Shown: positions 1 to 10,129, counted from the first letter of the stretch. The stretch: DNA of 64,000 bases from Halohasta litorea (GCF_024494645.1 NZ_JANHDJ010000002.1:372001-436000), one strand, 5' to 3'. Notes: generated by a model not told the origin, from the letters alone. Translations and numbers: made by a program.

Positions 1-75
1 ACCCACGGCCGGACCAAGAAGCCGCCGGACGAGGCGTTCTGGGAGAAACGGTTCGGCTGGCTGTTGGAGGAATAG
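1..75 (+). CDS. C-terminal end of an unidentified protein (5' end outside window)
   Basis: Frame 1 is open from the first base to a TAG stop at 73-75 and encodes the last 24 residues of a protein, finishing with aromatic and acidic residues (FWEKRFGWLLEE). The codons have G or C in most third positions, as in the neighbouring genes, so I take it as a real coding tail. It converges on the SpoVR gene. Too little is present to name a family. Confidence 0.6.
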   Translation, partial: THGRTKKPPDEAFWEKRFGWLLEE

Positions 76-177
76 GCGGCGTATTCTGTTATCTGTCGAA
101 TCGTCCTTTTTAAGCAGCCGTGACCGTTCGGTCGGTTCACCGACTTTTAAAAGTCGCCAATCGGGGAGCGTGTCGAG

Positions 178-2223
178 CTACGCCAGCCACTCGTCGGGTT
201 TGGTGTCGTAGTCGACTTCGCTGGCCTCGATCGCGGTTTTCAGTTCGGGTTCGAGATCGAACTCCTCGTGGCCCTCGCCGTCGTAGCGGATACGAACGCC
301 GACCTCGGTGCCCTCCGGCTCGCGGCCCCGCCTGCGGGCGACTTCGAGTTCGTGGTCGTCGTACTCCGTCCGGATCGTCATTAGATTCACCGGACGGCCC
401 CAGAGATCGAACACGCGCTCCAGGACGTCTTTAGCCTCCCCGATATCGAGGGCGACCCCGTTGTAGCGGTGGCCCAGCAGCAGCTCGCCGCGGTTGGCGA
501 AGTTGCCGTCGTAGACCGCGATCGAGGGCTTGCCGAAGTTGGTGAACTGCAACAGGAGCTTCCGTTTGACGTCCTCGGCGGCCGTACTCGCCACGCGGTA
601 CTCGCTGCCAGCGTGGGAGTACTCGTAGGTGAAGTAGTTGTTGTGCAGCACGAACTCGCCGGTGAGGAACTCGTCGATGAACGTCACGTCATTGTGGCTT
701 TCGCGCACTTCGCGCATCCGATCCCAGCCCGCCGTGTAGTCGACGTCCGCGATCGCCGCTTCCACACTGGCGTACTTCTCGTCGTCGAACATATACCGAG
801 CCAACTGTTCGAGCTCCGAGCGGTCGATCCCCTTGAGGAAGCCGCGGTTCTGTCGCTTTGCCAGCGAGAAGTGACGTTCGGCCAGCCCTTCATACGTGAG
901 GAGTTTCCACGGATAGCGGTCGGCGTCGATCGCCCGCTCTTCGTCGGGATCGAACTCGCCGTCCCGCGTCGCGATCGCCCGCTCGACCGCGTCGGCGTCG
1001 ACTCGTGGGTCGCCTTCGTCGGCCAATGTGGCCAGTTCGTCGAGCCGATCCGTGCCGACGCCACCGATCGCCGGATCAGGTGCGAGCAGCGAGGCGACCG
1101 CCTCGAAGTCGACCGCGTCGCCGAAGTTCCGCCACGTGACGCCCTCGACGCGGAGCAGTTTGTCGGCGACCTCCTTGCGGTTGGTCGTGTTTTCGAGATG
1201 GTCCCACAGCTCCTTGCCGAGTTTGTAGGGGTTGAGCCCCGGCGAGCCGAGTACACGGGCCTGGTGATCGGCGTAGGTGATGAACTCGTCAGTCCCCGCG
1301 AAGCGTTCGTCGCCCATCATCAGCGACTCCCAGTAGGCTGCCCACCCCTCGTTCATCACCTTGGTCATCTTCTGGGCGGCGAAGTAGTAGGACTCCTCGC
1401 GGAGCCGCTCGATCACGTCCGTCTCCCATTCTTCGCGGTCGACGGCTTTGCCAGCCTCGGGATCGAAGCGTTTGCCGTGGTCCCTGAGGAACGCGATCAC
1501 GTCGAGCCGGGGGTCGTCGATCCCGGCGGCCTCGTCGGCCTCGGCTCGATCTTCGAGCCACTCCTCGTCGAAGACCTGCTGGCGGACGTCCTCGGAGAGG
1601 CCGAGCTGATCGAGCTTGTCGGTGATGTCGTCGATATCGTGGGCGTCGTCGTCGGTGTCGGCGGCGGCCAGCGGGCGATGTTGATCGATGGTATCCTCGA
1701 TGCAGAGCACCGCATCGATCAGCCGCTCGACCTCGGTGCGGTCGATCTCGGGGTCCTCCATATACCGCTCGATCGCCTCGCCGTGGCGTTCTAACATCGC
1801 CGCCGCGTCGGGATCTGTGCCCGTACCCCCGCGGTCGCTGTAGAGGCCGAACCAGCTGTTGTTGGCGAAGAAGTCGGCGTGGGCCTCGACGTGGGTGATG
1901 ACCGCCTTCTGGTCGGCCATCGTGTTGGACTCCTGGAGAAAGGCGTGGCTCGGATTGTCGTTGTTGACGATCTCGAAGGCCTTCCCCATGCCGAACTGAT
2001 CTTTCTTCTGCTGGCGGTCGTAGGCCATCCCCCAGCGCCAGTGGGGGTAGCGGTCCTGAAAGCCGCTGTAGGCGATGAGTTCGTTCATCTCGTCGTGGTC
2101 GACGATCCAGTAGTTCACCGGGTAGGGGTCTAATCCGAGTTTGCGCGCCAGCGCCGCCGCCTCCCGCACTGGCTCGTCGAGCCCGGCGGCGATCCGTCTG
2201 GCGTCCAAGCGTTCGTCTTTCAT
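178..2223 (-). CDS. spoVR: SpoVR family protein
   Basis: A 681-residue soluble acidic protein of the SpoVR/YcgB family. The family is named for a Bacillus spore-cortex gene; its biochemical activity is unknown, and in enterobacteria it is co-expressed with the PrkA-type kinase YeaG and the DUF444 protein YeaH. The N-terminal third carries the family-typical stretch with HWRWGMAYDRQQ and the following histidine- and acid-rich segments; residues of about 150-270 form a very acidic insertion that makes it longer than the roughly 500-residue bacterial proteins. It is last in a four-gene operon: its ATG overlaps the TAA of the DUF444 gene by one base (TAATG), so translation is probably coupled. 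Identification is by family resemblance and by the diagnostic context; function is inferred only from that context. Confidence 0.9.
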   Translation of the reverse strand: MKDERLDARRIAAGLDEPVREAAALARKLGLDPYPVNYWIVDHDEMNELIAYSGFQDRYPHWRWGMAYDRQQKKDQFGMGKAFEIVNNDNPSHAFLQESNTMADQKAVITHVEAHADFFANNSWFGLYSDRGGTGTDPDAAAMLERHGEAIERYMEDPEIDRTEVERLIDAVLCIEDTIDQHRPLAAADTDDDAHDIDDITDKLDQLGLSEDVRQQVFDEEWLEDRAEADEAAGIDDPRLDVIAFLRDHGKRFDPEAGKAVDREEWETDVIERLREESYYFAAQKMTKVMNEGWAAYWESLMMGDERFAGTDEFITYADHQARVLGSPGLNPYKLGKELWDHLENTTNRKEVADKLLRVEGVTWRNFGDAVDFEAVASLLAPDPAIGGVGTDRLDELATLADEGDPRVDADAVERAIATRDGEFDPDEERAIDADRYPWKLLTYEGLAERHFSLAKRQNRGFLKGIDRSELEQLARYMFDDEKYASVEAAIADVDYTAGWDRMREVRESHNDVTFIDEFLTGEFVLHNNYFTYEYSHAGSEYRVASTAAEDVKRKLLLQFTNFGKPSIAVYDGNFANRGELLLGHRYNGVALDIGEAKDVLERVFDLWGRPVNLMTIRTEYDDHELEVARRRGREPEGTEVGVRIRYDGEGHEEFDLEPELKTAIEASEVDYDTKPDEWLA

Positions 2224-3542
2224 TATGAATCACTCTCCGCGTCTTCCGTACTCAGTATCTCGTAGATGGCGTCGACCACGTCATCGGGTTTGGTCACTCG
2301 TGTCACCGCGACGTTGCCCGTCGTCCCGAGGGCGCGTTCGACCTCCTCGGCGTGGGTCGCGTTGATCGCGGTCCCGCCGGGCTGGGTTTCGACGTAGGCA
2401 TGGAGGTTCGCCGGGATCTCCTGGATCAGCGGCACCACGCGGTCCTTCGTGTCGTTCGAGGAGTTCTCCGAGTCGCCCGCGGCGAACACGTAGCGGTTCC
2501 ACTCGCTGAAGGGGTACTCCTCCAGAATCTCGGCGGCCAGTTCGTAGGCCGAGGAGATCCGAGTCCCACCACCGGACCGGATGCCGAAGAAGTCGCTCCG
2601 GTCGACCTCCCAGGCGTCGGCGTCGTGGGCGATGTAATGGAACTCGGCGTTGTCGTACTTGCCCGTCAAATACCAGTCGAGCGGGGTCAGCGTCCGCTCG
2701 ACGAGTTCGCGCTTCTGCTCGCGCATCGACCCCGAGACGTCCCGGATGTTGATGACGACCACGTTGCGCTCTTTCTTCTCGATGATCTCGGGGTGGCGAT
2801 AGCGCTCGTCCTCCCGGCGGAACGGGACCTCCTTGAGCCCATCGCGGCGGATTCGGTCGCCGACGTGGGTTTGCTCGACGTTCGCCTCGAACTCCTCGAA
2901 GCTCGCCCACTTCGTGCGCTCGTCGGCGGGGATCTCGTCGTAGGCGTCTTCGATCCACGCGAAGGAGACGGGGATGCGCTCGCCGCGAGCCCACTCGAAG
3001 ACCGCCCGTGGCCCCTTGCCGTCGATCTTGAGGGCCTCGCGGATGTACTCCTCGTCGAAGTCCATCGCCAGCTTCCGCTTGAGCCCTCTTTTAAATAGCT
3101 CCTCGAAGTCGAGGGTGCCTTTCGGGCCGACCTTGGTGACGTCGGTGAAATCGCCCTCGACTTCCTCGACGACGCGTTTGCCCTTCGGTTCGAGATCCAG
3201 CCCCAGTTCCTCGTCGAGTTCTTCGGCGAACTCCTCGGGGTCCATCTCGTAGTACTCGTGGTCTGCGCCCTCCTCACCGGGATCGCCGTCCTCGTCGCCC
3301 TCGCCCGGTTGGGGTGGGCCGACGGGCTGGCCAGGTTGGGGCGTACCGCCCTGTCCCTGGCCGACGCCGCCCATCGACCGTTTGTCGTAGGTGAACTCCG
3401 GTAAGTCGACGATCTTGACGGGGATCTTCACCTGATCCGGCCGCGAGCCGCCGAGGTCGCCGTAGCTGATGAACGCTTCGAGGTCCTGTCTGCGCTGGTC
3501 GCCGACCTCACGGAATCGATCTAAGTCGTCTCTCAGTCCCAT
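2223..3542 (-). CDS. yeaH: DUF444 (YeaH/YhbH-type) protein with von Willebrand A-like domain
   Basis: A 439-residue protein of the DUF444 family, partners of PrkA-type kinases in bacteria and archaea. Residues about 55-100 form a Gly/Pro/acid-rich linker typical of the family. The C-terminal half is a von Willebrand factor A-like fold: the metal-site motif DVSGSM appears near residue 265 followed by a mixed alpha/beta domain. That suggests divalent-metal-dependent protein binding and an adaptor or scaffold role between the kinases and SpoVR; this is inference. The start ATG lies inside the end of the PrkA2 gene (10-base overlap) and the stop overlaps the SpoVR start, so the operon is translated as a unit. 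Confidence 0.9.
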   Translation of the reverse strand: MGLRDDLDRFREVGDQRRQDLEAFISYGDLGGSRPDQVKIPVKIVDLPEFTYDKRSMGGVGQGQGGTPQPGQPVGPPQPGEGDEDGDPGEEGADHEYYEMDPEEFAEELDEELGLDLEPKGKRVVEEVEGDFTDVTKVGPKGTLDFEELFKRGLKRKLAMDFDEEYIREALKIDGKGPRAVFEWARGERIPVSFAWIEDAYDEIPADERTKWASFEEFEANVEQTHVGDRIRRDGLKEVPFRREDERYRHPEIIEKKERNVVVINIRDVSGSMREQKRELVERTLTPLDWYLTGKYDNAEFHYIAHDADAWEVDRSDFFGIRSGGGTRISSAYELAAEILEEYPFSEWNRYVFAAGDSENSSNDTKDRVVPLIQEIPANLHAYVETQPGGTAINATHAEEVERALGTTGNVAVTRVTKPDDVVDAIYEILSTEDAESDS

Positions 3543-5797
3543 TTGTGTTGCACCTCTCGCATGACTGCCCGCGTCGTCAGTTCGGCCGATGCTGGCGAGT
3601 AGTCGCCCTCACACAGCGTGGCGATCGTGTCGTCTTTGAGCTGTTCGGTGACCGTCCCCGTCGGTGGCTCCTCCCACTGCCTGGGGTCGAACTCCGGATA
3701 GATCCGCTTGACATCCGCCCAGTCGTATGACTCCAAGACTGCGCGAATCACCGGAATCGAAGTCAGGTCGACGTTGTCGATCGAAAAGCCCTCGTCGCGG
3801 TGTTCCCACGCGTACCGATTCAGCGCGGTGATCACCTTCTCCCGACGGAACTCCTCGACCGCGGCCGAGGGCGCGTTGCCTCTGTAGTCGCCCGAATCGA
3901 ACCGGCCCAAATGCTCGGTTTCGAATACCTTCATCAACAGCGGATCGGGGTCGACGCGGCCGCGTTCGGTCTCGATTTGGCTGTCGGCCTCCCACGCGTA
4001 GACGTGTTCGACGTACTCGGCGACCGTCTCTTTCGAGACGCTCTTGCCCGACAGCAGCGCCTGCAGGACGGCGTCTTCCTGCTGGTCGAGCACGAAATCC
4101 TTCACCGCGGGGAGTCGGTTCTCGTACTCGGCGGCTTCCGCGCGCGAGAATACCGGTGTAGTCGAGAGCTCCTCGGCCATCGCGTTCAGCACGTCCTCGG
4201 GCATCACCACGTTCTCGACGGGGTGATCGGGGTGGCCGCGGCCGGTCTCCTCGTGGAGCAGATCCGCGATGATATCGCGGGTGTAGGTGACGGGAATCCC
4301 GTGGGTACCGTCGGAGGTGGCAGTGATCTCGAAGGCGTCGATCGATCGGCGGTCGTCGCCGTCCTGGAGATATCCCTGCTCGAACAGCCGGGCCTTCTCG
4401 ATCAACGAGAGTTCCGAGGGTAGCTCCTCGCCGTCGAGCCGACTGACGACGCTGTACATCGCCGCCGCCCCGATCGCAAACGGCGCGAGTTCGCGCTCCC
4501 GCGTCTCGCCGCGGCCGTCGCGGATCGCAATCGACAGCGGGGCCCGGACTCGGCGCTCGATCTCCTCGTCGTCGAGATCAGCCCAGACGCTCTTTTCGGC
4601 GGTCAGTTCCCGCCGGATGAGCTCGGCCTCCAGCCGCCGGTTGGTCAGATACCGGAACTCATGGCGATCCAGCCGCCGTTTTAAAGCCTTCAGCGGATCG
4701 CGGCCGTTGCGGTCGGCGTACTGATCCAATTCGGCGTCCAGATCCGGGTTCGAGATCATCACCAGTTGGGTGTCGATATCCATCCCGATTCCTTTGTCCA
4801 GTTTCACGCGTCCCTCATCGGGAACGTTCAGGAGTTTGCGGAGCAGATCGGCGTGCTGGCTGGCGTCCTCGACGACCGTCAGCAGGCTGTTGCCCTGCGA
4901 GAGCACGCCGTCATAGCTGAACGCCTGTGGGTTCTTTCGGCCGCGAGAATCGAGCTCCCGCAACATTCCGGGCATCCAGGAGCCGACCAGCCGCTCCTTG
5001 GGGCTGCCGTCGTCCTCGGAGTGGAGAATGCCGATTCCCCGGCCCACGTCGACGATGTAGTTGGTCACTCGGAGATGGCTCCGGTCGGTGATCGACGAGA
5101 ACAGTTTCCGGGTGCCCGCCTGCCGGTAGTTGGATTCGAGGTAGTCGTAGGCCTCCCGGCTGAAGGGATCGAGTTCGCCGTCGATGACGATCGGTGGCCC
5201 CTCGGGATCGACCTCGTTGAGCCGGGCCAGCAGGTCCTCACGGACGCTCTTGGGGAAGATTGTCAGCGGGTGGACCTGCACGGGACTTTCGTACCACTGC
5301 TCGTCGTCGCTGGCCTCGTCGCCGTAGCTCAGTCCGCGGCTGTTGTCCGCGCCCGTAATGTTCCATTCGAGCGTGTAGCGCCGCCCCTCGGGCGTCTTGG
5401 AGTACTCCCGCAGCCCGTTGACCAAACAGCGCTTGAGCTCCGATTTGCCCGTCGCCGTCGGGCCGTCGAACCAGATGATCTTCTCGCCCTTGCCGCGGTT
5501 GGCGGCGATCGTCCGCAAGTCGTCGACGAAGGCGTTGAGCACTGCCGTGTTGCCCAACACGGCGTGTTCGCCGTCGTTGTGTGGATCATCGAAAAAGCGG
5601 TATCGCTCCCGCTCTTCGCCCTCCTCGATCACCGTGCGGGTCCCCATCGACTCGATGGCCGCCAGTAGGTAGCGGCTGGCGTGGGCCGCGATGGAGGGAG
5701 ATTCGAAGGCCGCCTCGACGTACTCGTCGAGGCTCATCGGTCCCTCGTAGGCCCGCTGCAGTTGGCGGTCGGCGGCCGTGATGTAGTCTTCAGACAT
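3533..5797 (-). CDS. prkA2: PrkA family serine protein kinase, divergent paralog (PrkA2)
   Basis: A 754-residue PrkA-family protein: an N-terminal AAA+ ATPase module and a C-terminal PrkA domain. The P-loop GPTATGKS is at about residues 112-119. It differs from the first kinase of the operon (GPVGSGKS) in the P-loop and over most of its length, so the two are old paralogs rather than a recent duplication. Bacterial PrkA/YeaG phosphorylates proteins on Ser in stress and starvation, and some members have been reported to have protease activity. The gene starts inside the 3' end of PrkA1 (8-base overlap) and ends inside the DUF444 gene. Two non-identical AAA+ subunits encoded side by side suggest a hetero-oligomer, which is my inference. 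Confidence 0.88.
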   Translation of the reverse strand: MSEDYITAADRQLQRAYEGPMSLDEYVEAAFESPSIAAHASRYLLAAIESMGTRTVIEEGEERERYRFFDDPHNDGEHAVLGNTAVLNAFVDDLRTIAANRGKGEKIIWFDGPTATGKSELKRCLVNGLREYSKTPEGRRYTLEWNITGADNSRGLSYGDEASDDEQWYESPVQVHPLTIFPKSVREDLLARLNEVDPEGPPIVIDGELDPFSREAYDYLESNYRQAGTRKLFSSITDRSHLRVTNYIVDVGRGIGILHSEDDGSPKERLVGSWMPGMLRELDSRGRKNPQAFSYDGVLSQGNSLLTVVEDASQHADLLRKLLNVPDEGRVKLDKGIGMDIDTQLVMISNPDLDAELDQYADRNGRDPLKALKRRLDRHEFRYLTNRRLEAELIRRELTAEKSVWADLDDEEIERRVRAPLSIAIRDGRGETRERELAPFAIGAAAMYSVVSRLDGEELPSELSLIEKARLFEQGYLQDGDDRRSIDAFEITATSDGTHGIPVTYTRDIIADLLHEETGRGHPDHPVENVVMPEDVLNAMAEELSTTPVFSRAEAAEYENRLPAVKDFVLDQQEDAVLQALLSGKSVSKETVAEYVEHVYAWEADSQIETERGRVDPDPLLMKVFETEHLGRFDSGDYRGNAPSAAVEEFRREKVITALNRYAWEHRDEGFSIDNVDLTSIPVIRAVLESYDWADVKRIYPEFDPRQWEEPPTGTVTEQLKDDTIATLCEGDYSPASAELTTRAVMREVQHKWD

Positions 5798-7865
5798 CTT
5801 CTTCGAGCTCGCTTTTGGCGACTTCCGCCCCAGCGAACTCCAGGACTTCCCGCGCCCCCTCTTCGGAGTAACCCTGCTCGCGGAGAGCGTCGATCCAGGC
5901 GCTGCGCTCGTCGTCGTCGAGCTCGTTGGCCGAGACCAACGCCGAGAAGTTGATGTTGTGTTTCTTGTCCTCCCAGAGCTTGCGCTCCAAGGCGCGGCGG
6001 AGCCGGTCGTTGTCCTGTGGGTTGAAGCTAATTCCCTCGCGGGCGCGCCGGGAGACCCAGTTGGAGACCTCCTGGCGGAAGTCGTCCTTGCGGTCGGCCG
6101 GAATATCCAGCTTCTCCTCGACCGACCGTAGGAACGTCTCGTCGGGCTCCTGCTCGCGGCCAGTGAGCTCGTCGGCGACGGTGGCGTCGTCGATGTAGGC
6201 CATCACGTGGTCCATGTACTTCTCACCCTGGCGCTGGATCTCGTCGAGATCGTAGGCGAGTGCGTGACGGACGTCCTCGATAGCCCGATTTTTGTACTCC
6301 TCGCGGACCATCTCGAGGTAGCGCTGGTAGCGCTCGAAGTTTTCCTCCGGAATGGAGCCGTGGTTTTCGAGGTTCTCCTCGAAGTGGCGGAACGTCGTCA
6401 GGGGACTCAGATAGCTCCGCCCGCGGTGGGTCGAGTCCATGATCGCCTCTGCGATCTCGTCGCCGATAAACCGCGCCGAGACGCCGTCCATTCCCTCGGC
6501 GATGTCGGATTGGGTCTCGCCGTCCTCGCGGAGTTTTTTGACATCGACGTCGTCGTCATCCAACTCGCCGTTGTAGGCTTTGGCCTTCTGGACGAGTGTG
6601 ACTGATTCGTCGTTCGGTTCGACGATTCGCGTCAGCACGCCGAACAGCCCCGCCATCTGGAGGGTATGGGGCTCGATGTTCATGTTGGGTACGTCGGCGT
6701 TCCGGAGCATTTTGCCGTAGATTTCGGCCTCCTGCTCGTACTCCAGGACGTAGGGGTAGTCGATGCGTTTGGTCCGGTCGTTGAACGCCTCCATCTTCTC
6801 GTCGCCCTTTTTCTCCCTGTATTCGGGCATATTCGTCCGGCCGACGATCACCTGGTCGATGTCGATACGGGGGTTGTTTTTGGGTTTAATCGTCTGTTCC
6901 TGCGAGGCGTGCAGGAAGTCATAGAGGAACTCCCGCTGAAGCTTGAGGAGCTCCTCGCCGGAGAAGATACCGCGGTTGGCGTTACAGAACGCCCCGGCGT
7001 AGTCGAAGGCTCGGGGGTCCGATTCGCCGTAAATGGCGAGTTTCGAGTAGTTGACGTCCCCCGTCAGCTCCGTCTCGTCTTGGTTCTTCTTGTCCTTCGG
7101 CTCGAAGGTCTCGACGGCCTGGCGTTTGTTCTCGCTGGCGACGAGTCGGATGATCTCGATGTGGTTGTTGAACACCGCCTTGAGGTCGTCGTCGTACTCT
7201 GCGAGCAGCCGATCCATGTAGAACTCGCTGGCGGGGTCGAGATGCTGCTCGTTGCGGATGGTGTACGGAGCCTCAAGCTGCTCGTTGAGTCCCTCGATTA
7301 TCATGTCCCGCTGCTCCTGTGGCAGCAAGACGAGCGGATCCTGGTGCATCGGCGACTCGACAGTGTCGTCGGCGGGGTCCTGATCGCGGATCACGTCACA
7401 GAGGTTGACCCACCGGAAGGTGTACATCCGGCCGCCCTCCTGGAGGGTGTAGTTCTCGAAGTACCGTCGGACGAGCCAGTCGAAATGGGACTTGCCCGAC
7501 CCCACGGGACCGAGGAGGAGTTTGATACGTTTCTCGGGGCCGAGCCCACGGGCACCGGATTTGACCTTGTTGACGAACTCGTGGATCGATTCGTGGACCT
7601 CCCGCCCGTAGAACACGTTTTCACCGTCGTGTAAGGGGTCTTCGGAGGCCATCGTATACTCGACGACCCCGGCGTCCTCGTCGTAGGTGGTGCCGTAGTG
7701 GTCGAACATATCGGCAACGCGTTGGTGGGCGTTGCGGGCGATCCGCGGATCGTCGGTCACCTCGTCGAGATACCAATCGAAGGTCTTGGCTTCGCGGAGG
7801 TCTTCGGGAACCGATGCTTGGTAGTGCTGACTGAGGCGTTCGAGGGTTTGTCTGTCGTTGCTCAT
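5790..7865 (-). CDS. prkA1: PrkA family serine protein kinase (PrkA1)
   Basis: A 691-residue PrkA-family AAA+ protein kinase, the first gene of the operon. The P-loop GPVGSGKS is at about residues 119-126, preceded by the family-typical DPLHDGENVFYG stretch, and the C-terminal PrkA domain fills the last third. I chose the ATG at 7865 (MSNDRQTLERL) because the acidic, halophile-like composition begins there. The reading frame remains open upstream to 8264, but that extension is rich in Cys, Trp, Arg and Ser and lies in the leader downstream of a good TATA box at 8126-8132. The long leader of about 235 bases is unusual in a genome where most promoters here give leaderless messages. Confidence 0.9.
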   Translation of the reverse strand: MSNDRQTLERLSQHYQASVPEDLREAKTFDWYLDEVTDDPRIARNAHQRVADMFDHYGTTYDEDAGVVEYTMASEDPLHDGENVFYGREVHESIHEFVNKVKSGARGLGPEKRIKLLLGPVGSGKSHFDWLVRRYFENYTLQEGGRMYTFRWVNLCDVIRDQDPADDTVESPMHQDPLVLLPQEQRDMIIEGLNEQLEAPYTIRNEQHLDPASEFYMDRLLAEYDDDLKAVFNNHIEIIRLVASENKRQAVETFEPKDKKNQDETELTGDVNYSKLAIYGESDPRAFDYAGAFCNANRGIFSGEELLKLQREFLYDFLHASQEQTIKPKNNPRIDIDQVIVGRTNMPEYREKKGDEKMEAFNDRTKRIDYPYVLEYEQEAEIYGKMLRNADVPNMNIEPHTLQMAGLFGVLTRIVEPNDESVTLVQKAKAYNGELDDDDVDVKKLREDGETQSDIAEGMDGVSARFIGDEIAEAIMDSTHRGRSYLSPLTTFRHFEENLENHGSIPEENFERYQRYLEMVREEYKNRAIEDVRHALAYDLDEIQRQGEKYMDHVMAYIDDATVADELTGREQEPDETFLRSVEEKLDIPADRKDDFRQEVSNWVSRRAREGISFNPQDNDRLRRALERKLWEDKKHNINFSALVSANELDDDERSAWIDALREQGYSEEGAREVLEFAGAEVAKSELEEDV

Positions 7866-8359
7866 TGTATCACTGGCCACATGGTCGACGTCGGGCGTGT
7901 CGACCGACTGCGGCCGGAGGTAGCACGAAACCACGGCTGGTGGCGACCAGACGGACGCCGCAACCAAGTCTCGTTCGTGGCATGGGTACGCATACCACTC
8001 CACTGGACCGAACACCCGGTCGGCGACGAACAACGAACGACATCGAGAACCAACGAACGGCGCGCGTGGAGAGGTGTGTTTGCCCGGTCGGGAGACCGAG
8101 ACTATTTGCATTGTGTTTTTTGAAACGTATAAGGCTTTCTCCGGGATGGGTGGTCCGTGGTCGGTGGAATCGGGACACAGCAGCCGACCGGTTCGCGGTG
8201 GCAGTGGCGTGTGATCGATCGCCCGGAGTGTCGCGTCGGCGGGGCGTAACCGTGTCACTACCACGGAAGGTAGTGCTTACGCGACGGCCAGCGGCCCTTC
8301 GACACACGTCGACGGCCTGCTGGCGCGGGGTCTTAGTAGGTCGGCGGCTAACGACGGCT
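7866..8359. other. Divergent intergenic region (494 bp) with prkA operon leader
   Basis: No gene fits here. It separates the minus-strand prkA operon from the plus-strand small gene at 8360. It holds a minus-strand TATA box (8126-8132) that would give prkA1 a leader of about 235 nt, a perfect 7-bp inverted repeat CACTACC-N6-GGTAGTG at 8256-8275, and a weak plus-strand TATA-like CTTAGTAG about 25 bases before 8360. The prkA1 frame is open across much of it, but its composition is not that of a haloarchaeal protein. Confidence 0.6.
8126..8132 (-). promoter_or_regulatory. TATA box of the prkA-spoVR operon
   Basis: On the minus strand the sequence reads GCCTTATACGTTTC, a good archaeal TATA box with a purine-rich BRE-like GGAGAAAG before it. 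Transcription would begin near 8100-8105, well upstream of the 7865 ATG. Confidence 0.5.
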
Positions 8360-8746
8360 ATGAGTCTTCCCGAGTTGCCGTCAGGCTGGCGCGTCTGGAA
8401 CGAAGAACCCGAGGGACGGATCATCCTCGCCTACCGGCCGGACGTCTTCGATTCCGAGGCCTTCCCCGCGGCCTGTCTGCCGACGATCTACGTGACAAAC
8501 GGCTCGCCCCAGCGTCGCCCAGGTGCCGGCTCGGTCGCCACCGACAACTGGCAGGTGAAACTGTTTCTCGAACCCGAGATCGAGGCGATCGCCACACGGT
8601 ACGACGACCGCGAGGCGGCGATCGACGGCGCGGTCGAAACCGCCGGACGGTTCGCCGATGGCGAGGTCGACTTCCGAGACTGCTATCAGGTGCCACGGGA
8701 GACCTACTTCGCAAAACTCGACGAGCTCGTCGGCACGCCCGAGTAG
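8360..8746 (+). CDS. Small conserved haloarchaeal protein (probably DUF5820)
   Basis: A 128-residue acidic soluble protein, no signal peptide, membrane segment or metal motif. It resembles a small family I remember in haloarchaeal genomes as DUF5820; no function is known to me. The start ATG (MSLPELPSGW) is preceded by a TATA-like CTTAGTAG at about 25 bases, consistent with a leaderless message. It has a Trp-rich amino end and an alpha-helical charged C-terminal half. It is followed in the same direction by the UPF0179 gene after 38 bases. Confidence 0.75.
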   Translation: MSLPELPSGWRVWNEEPEGRIILAYRPDVFDSEAFPAACLPTIYVTNGSPQRRPGAGSVATDNWQVKLFLEPEIEAIATRYDDREAAIDGAVETAGRFADGEVDFRDCYQVPRETYFAKLDELVGTPE

Positions 8747-8784
8747 GGGCGAACGTTAACGGGGTTCGGACCGAAAGAAGATAT

Positions 8785-9228
8785 ATGTCTACTGTCACAC
8801 TCATCGGCGACCGGCTCGCGGAGGTCGGTCGGGAGTTCGTCTACCGCGGCGAGGCCGACGGCTGTGCGGGCTGTCCCTACCGGAGCCAATGTCTCAATCT
8901 CGAAGAAGGCAGACGCTACCGCATCACTGATATCCGGGAAAACGCCCAACTGCTCGACTGTGCGCTCCACGACACCGGTGTCCGGGCCGTCGAGGTCGAG
9001 CCCACACCGGTCCCGGCCAACATCGCCTCTCGCGGTGCCTACGCCGGGAGCAAAGCCAGCCTCGAAGGCGGCTGTCCCCACACCGAGTGCCCGAGCCACG
9101 AGTACTGTGTGCCGGAGGGCGTCGACTTCGAGACCGAGTACCGGATCGTCTCGGTCGAGGGTGAGCCCCCACACGACCACTGTCTGTTGGATCGCGACCT
9201 CACACTCGTGAAGTTAGCCAACGACTAA
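8785..9228 (+). CDS. UPF0179 family Cys-rich protein
   Basis: A 147-residue archaeal UPF0179 family protein of unknown function. It has many conserved Cys residues: a CxxCx5C cluster near residues 29-38, a further Cys in LLDCALH, a CxxxxCxxxxxC arrangement in the second half, and Cys-His residues near the C-terminus (HDHC). This suggests a metal site (zinc or iron-sulfur) but I cannot tell which. The ATG at 8785 is the only sensible start. It converges on the aspartoacylase-like gene, leaving only six bases between the stops. Confidence 0.85.
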   Translation: MSTVTLIGDRLAEVGREFVYRGEADGCAGCPYRSQCLNLEEGRRYRITDIRENAQLLDCALHDTGVRAVEVEPTPVPANIASRGAYAGSKASLEGGCPHTECPSHEYCVPEGVDFETEYRIVSVEGEPPHDHCLLDRDLTLVKLAND

Positions 9229-9234
9229 CGGCCG

Positions 9235-10038
9235 TTAGGCGACGTGGCCAACCGGTTCCGAGACGTAGCCGAAGATGTTCTCGTAGCCCTCCGCCGACAG
9301 CAAGACCGGATAGAAATCGGCGTCCGCGTGTAGCGGGTCGCCGTCGACCGCGGCGAACGCCGTTCCCTCGGTGACTAACTCGAAGTTGTCGACGAAGACG
9401 TCGTAGCTCTCGCCGGTCGGTTTCGGGATCGGCTCCTGGAGCCGGAAGACGTCCACGGCTTCGGGGTCCGGCGTATCGAGCCGGCTCGTGGCGTCGGGAG
9501 CCGGCAGGGCCCCTGTCGCCGCCAGAAACGCCCGCACGAGCTCGTAGCCGTTCTCGGCGGCCGCCTCGGTGCCCTGTAGCCCACACTCGACTTCGATCGT
9601 GTGGGGGTATTCGACCAGCCGTCCGTCGGTGTGGGAGTCGGTCTCGATCAACACGTCGACCGGGAGCCGGGGGTAGATCGCGCGGGCGACCTCGTCGACC
9701 GACCGGATAACGCCCATCGGTTTGGGTGTCGACTGGGTCGAATGCAGCGCGAGGGTGGTACAGCCCTGGATCTCGCGGGCGATGTCGTGGGCGAGGCGGC
9801 GCTCGTGGGCCTCGGCATCCGCATCCCCCGGGAAGACCCGGTTGAGATCGGCGTCGAGATAGCGTTCGCCCGCCTCCAGGGCCGCCTCGTTCGCAATAAT
9901 GAACTTGACCGGCCGCTCGACGGCTGGCTCCTCGGCGAGAAGCCGCTCGATGGCCAGTGGGCCACACGGCTCGTCGCCGTGAATCCCACCGACGACCGCG
10001 ACCTCCGGCGTTCCATCGCCGAGTTCGTAAATCCTCAT
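9235..10038 (-). CDS. Succinylglutamate desuccinylase/aspartoacylase family zinc hydrolase
   Basis: A 267-residue M14-like amidohydrolase of the AstE/AspA family, which removes acyl groups from amino acids. Zinc ligands can be seen: H20 and E23 in GGIHGDEPCG, and H99 in LALHST. The NRVFPG motif at about residues 66-71 is the substrate-carboxylate-binding signature. It is shorter than AstE (about 320 residues) and has a compact C-terminal domain. The actual substrate in haloarchaea is not known. It stands alone; a minus-strand TATA-like TTATAAG at 10119-10125 could drive it with a leader of about 55 nt. Confidence 0.85.
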   Translation of the reverse strand: MRIYELGDGTPEVAVVGGIHGDEPCGPLAIERLLAEEPAVERPVKFIIANEAALEAGERYLDADLNRVFPGDADAEAHERRLAHDIAREIQGCTTLALHSTQSTPKPMGVIRSVDEVARAIYPRLPVDVLIETDSHTDGRLVEYPHTIEVECGLQGTEAAAENGYELVRAFLAATGALPAPDATSRLDTPDPEAVDVFRLQEPIPKPTGESYDVFVDNFELVTEGTAFAAVDGDPLHADADFYPVLLSAEGYENIFGYVSEPVGHVA

Positions 10039-10129
10039 TGGAAACAGGCAGGCAGGGGAGACATTTGAGCAGCCCGGTATAGCTCGCTGCCCGTCGGCGG
10101 AGTAGTCAGTGGCTACTTATAAGCATGGA

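Noticed and set aside
469-1794. Long plus-strand frame opposite SpoVR (441 codons)
   Set aside because: It is the reverse-complement shadow of SpoVR; GC-rich haloarchaeal genes often leave long open antisense frames. No promoter or family match.
7866-8264. N-terminal extension of PrkA1 to 8264
   Set aside because: Open but with a Cys/Trp/Arg/Ser-rich composition, not conserved-like; the family start is at 7865.
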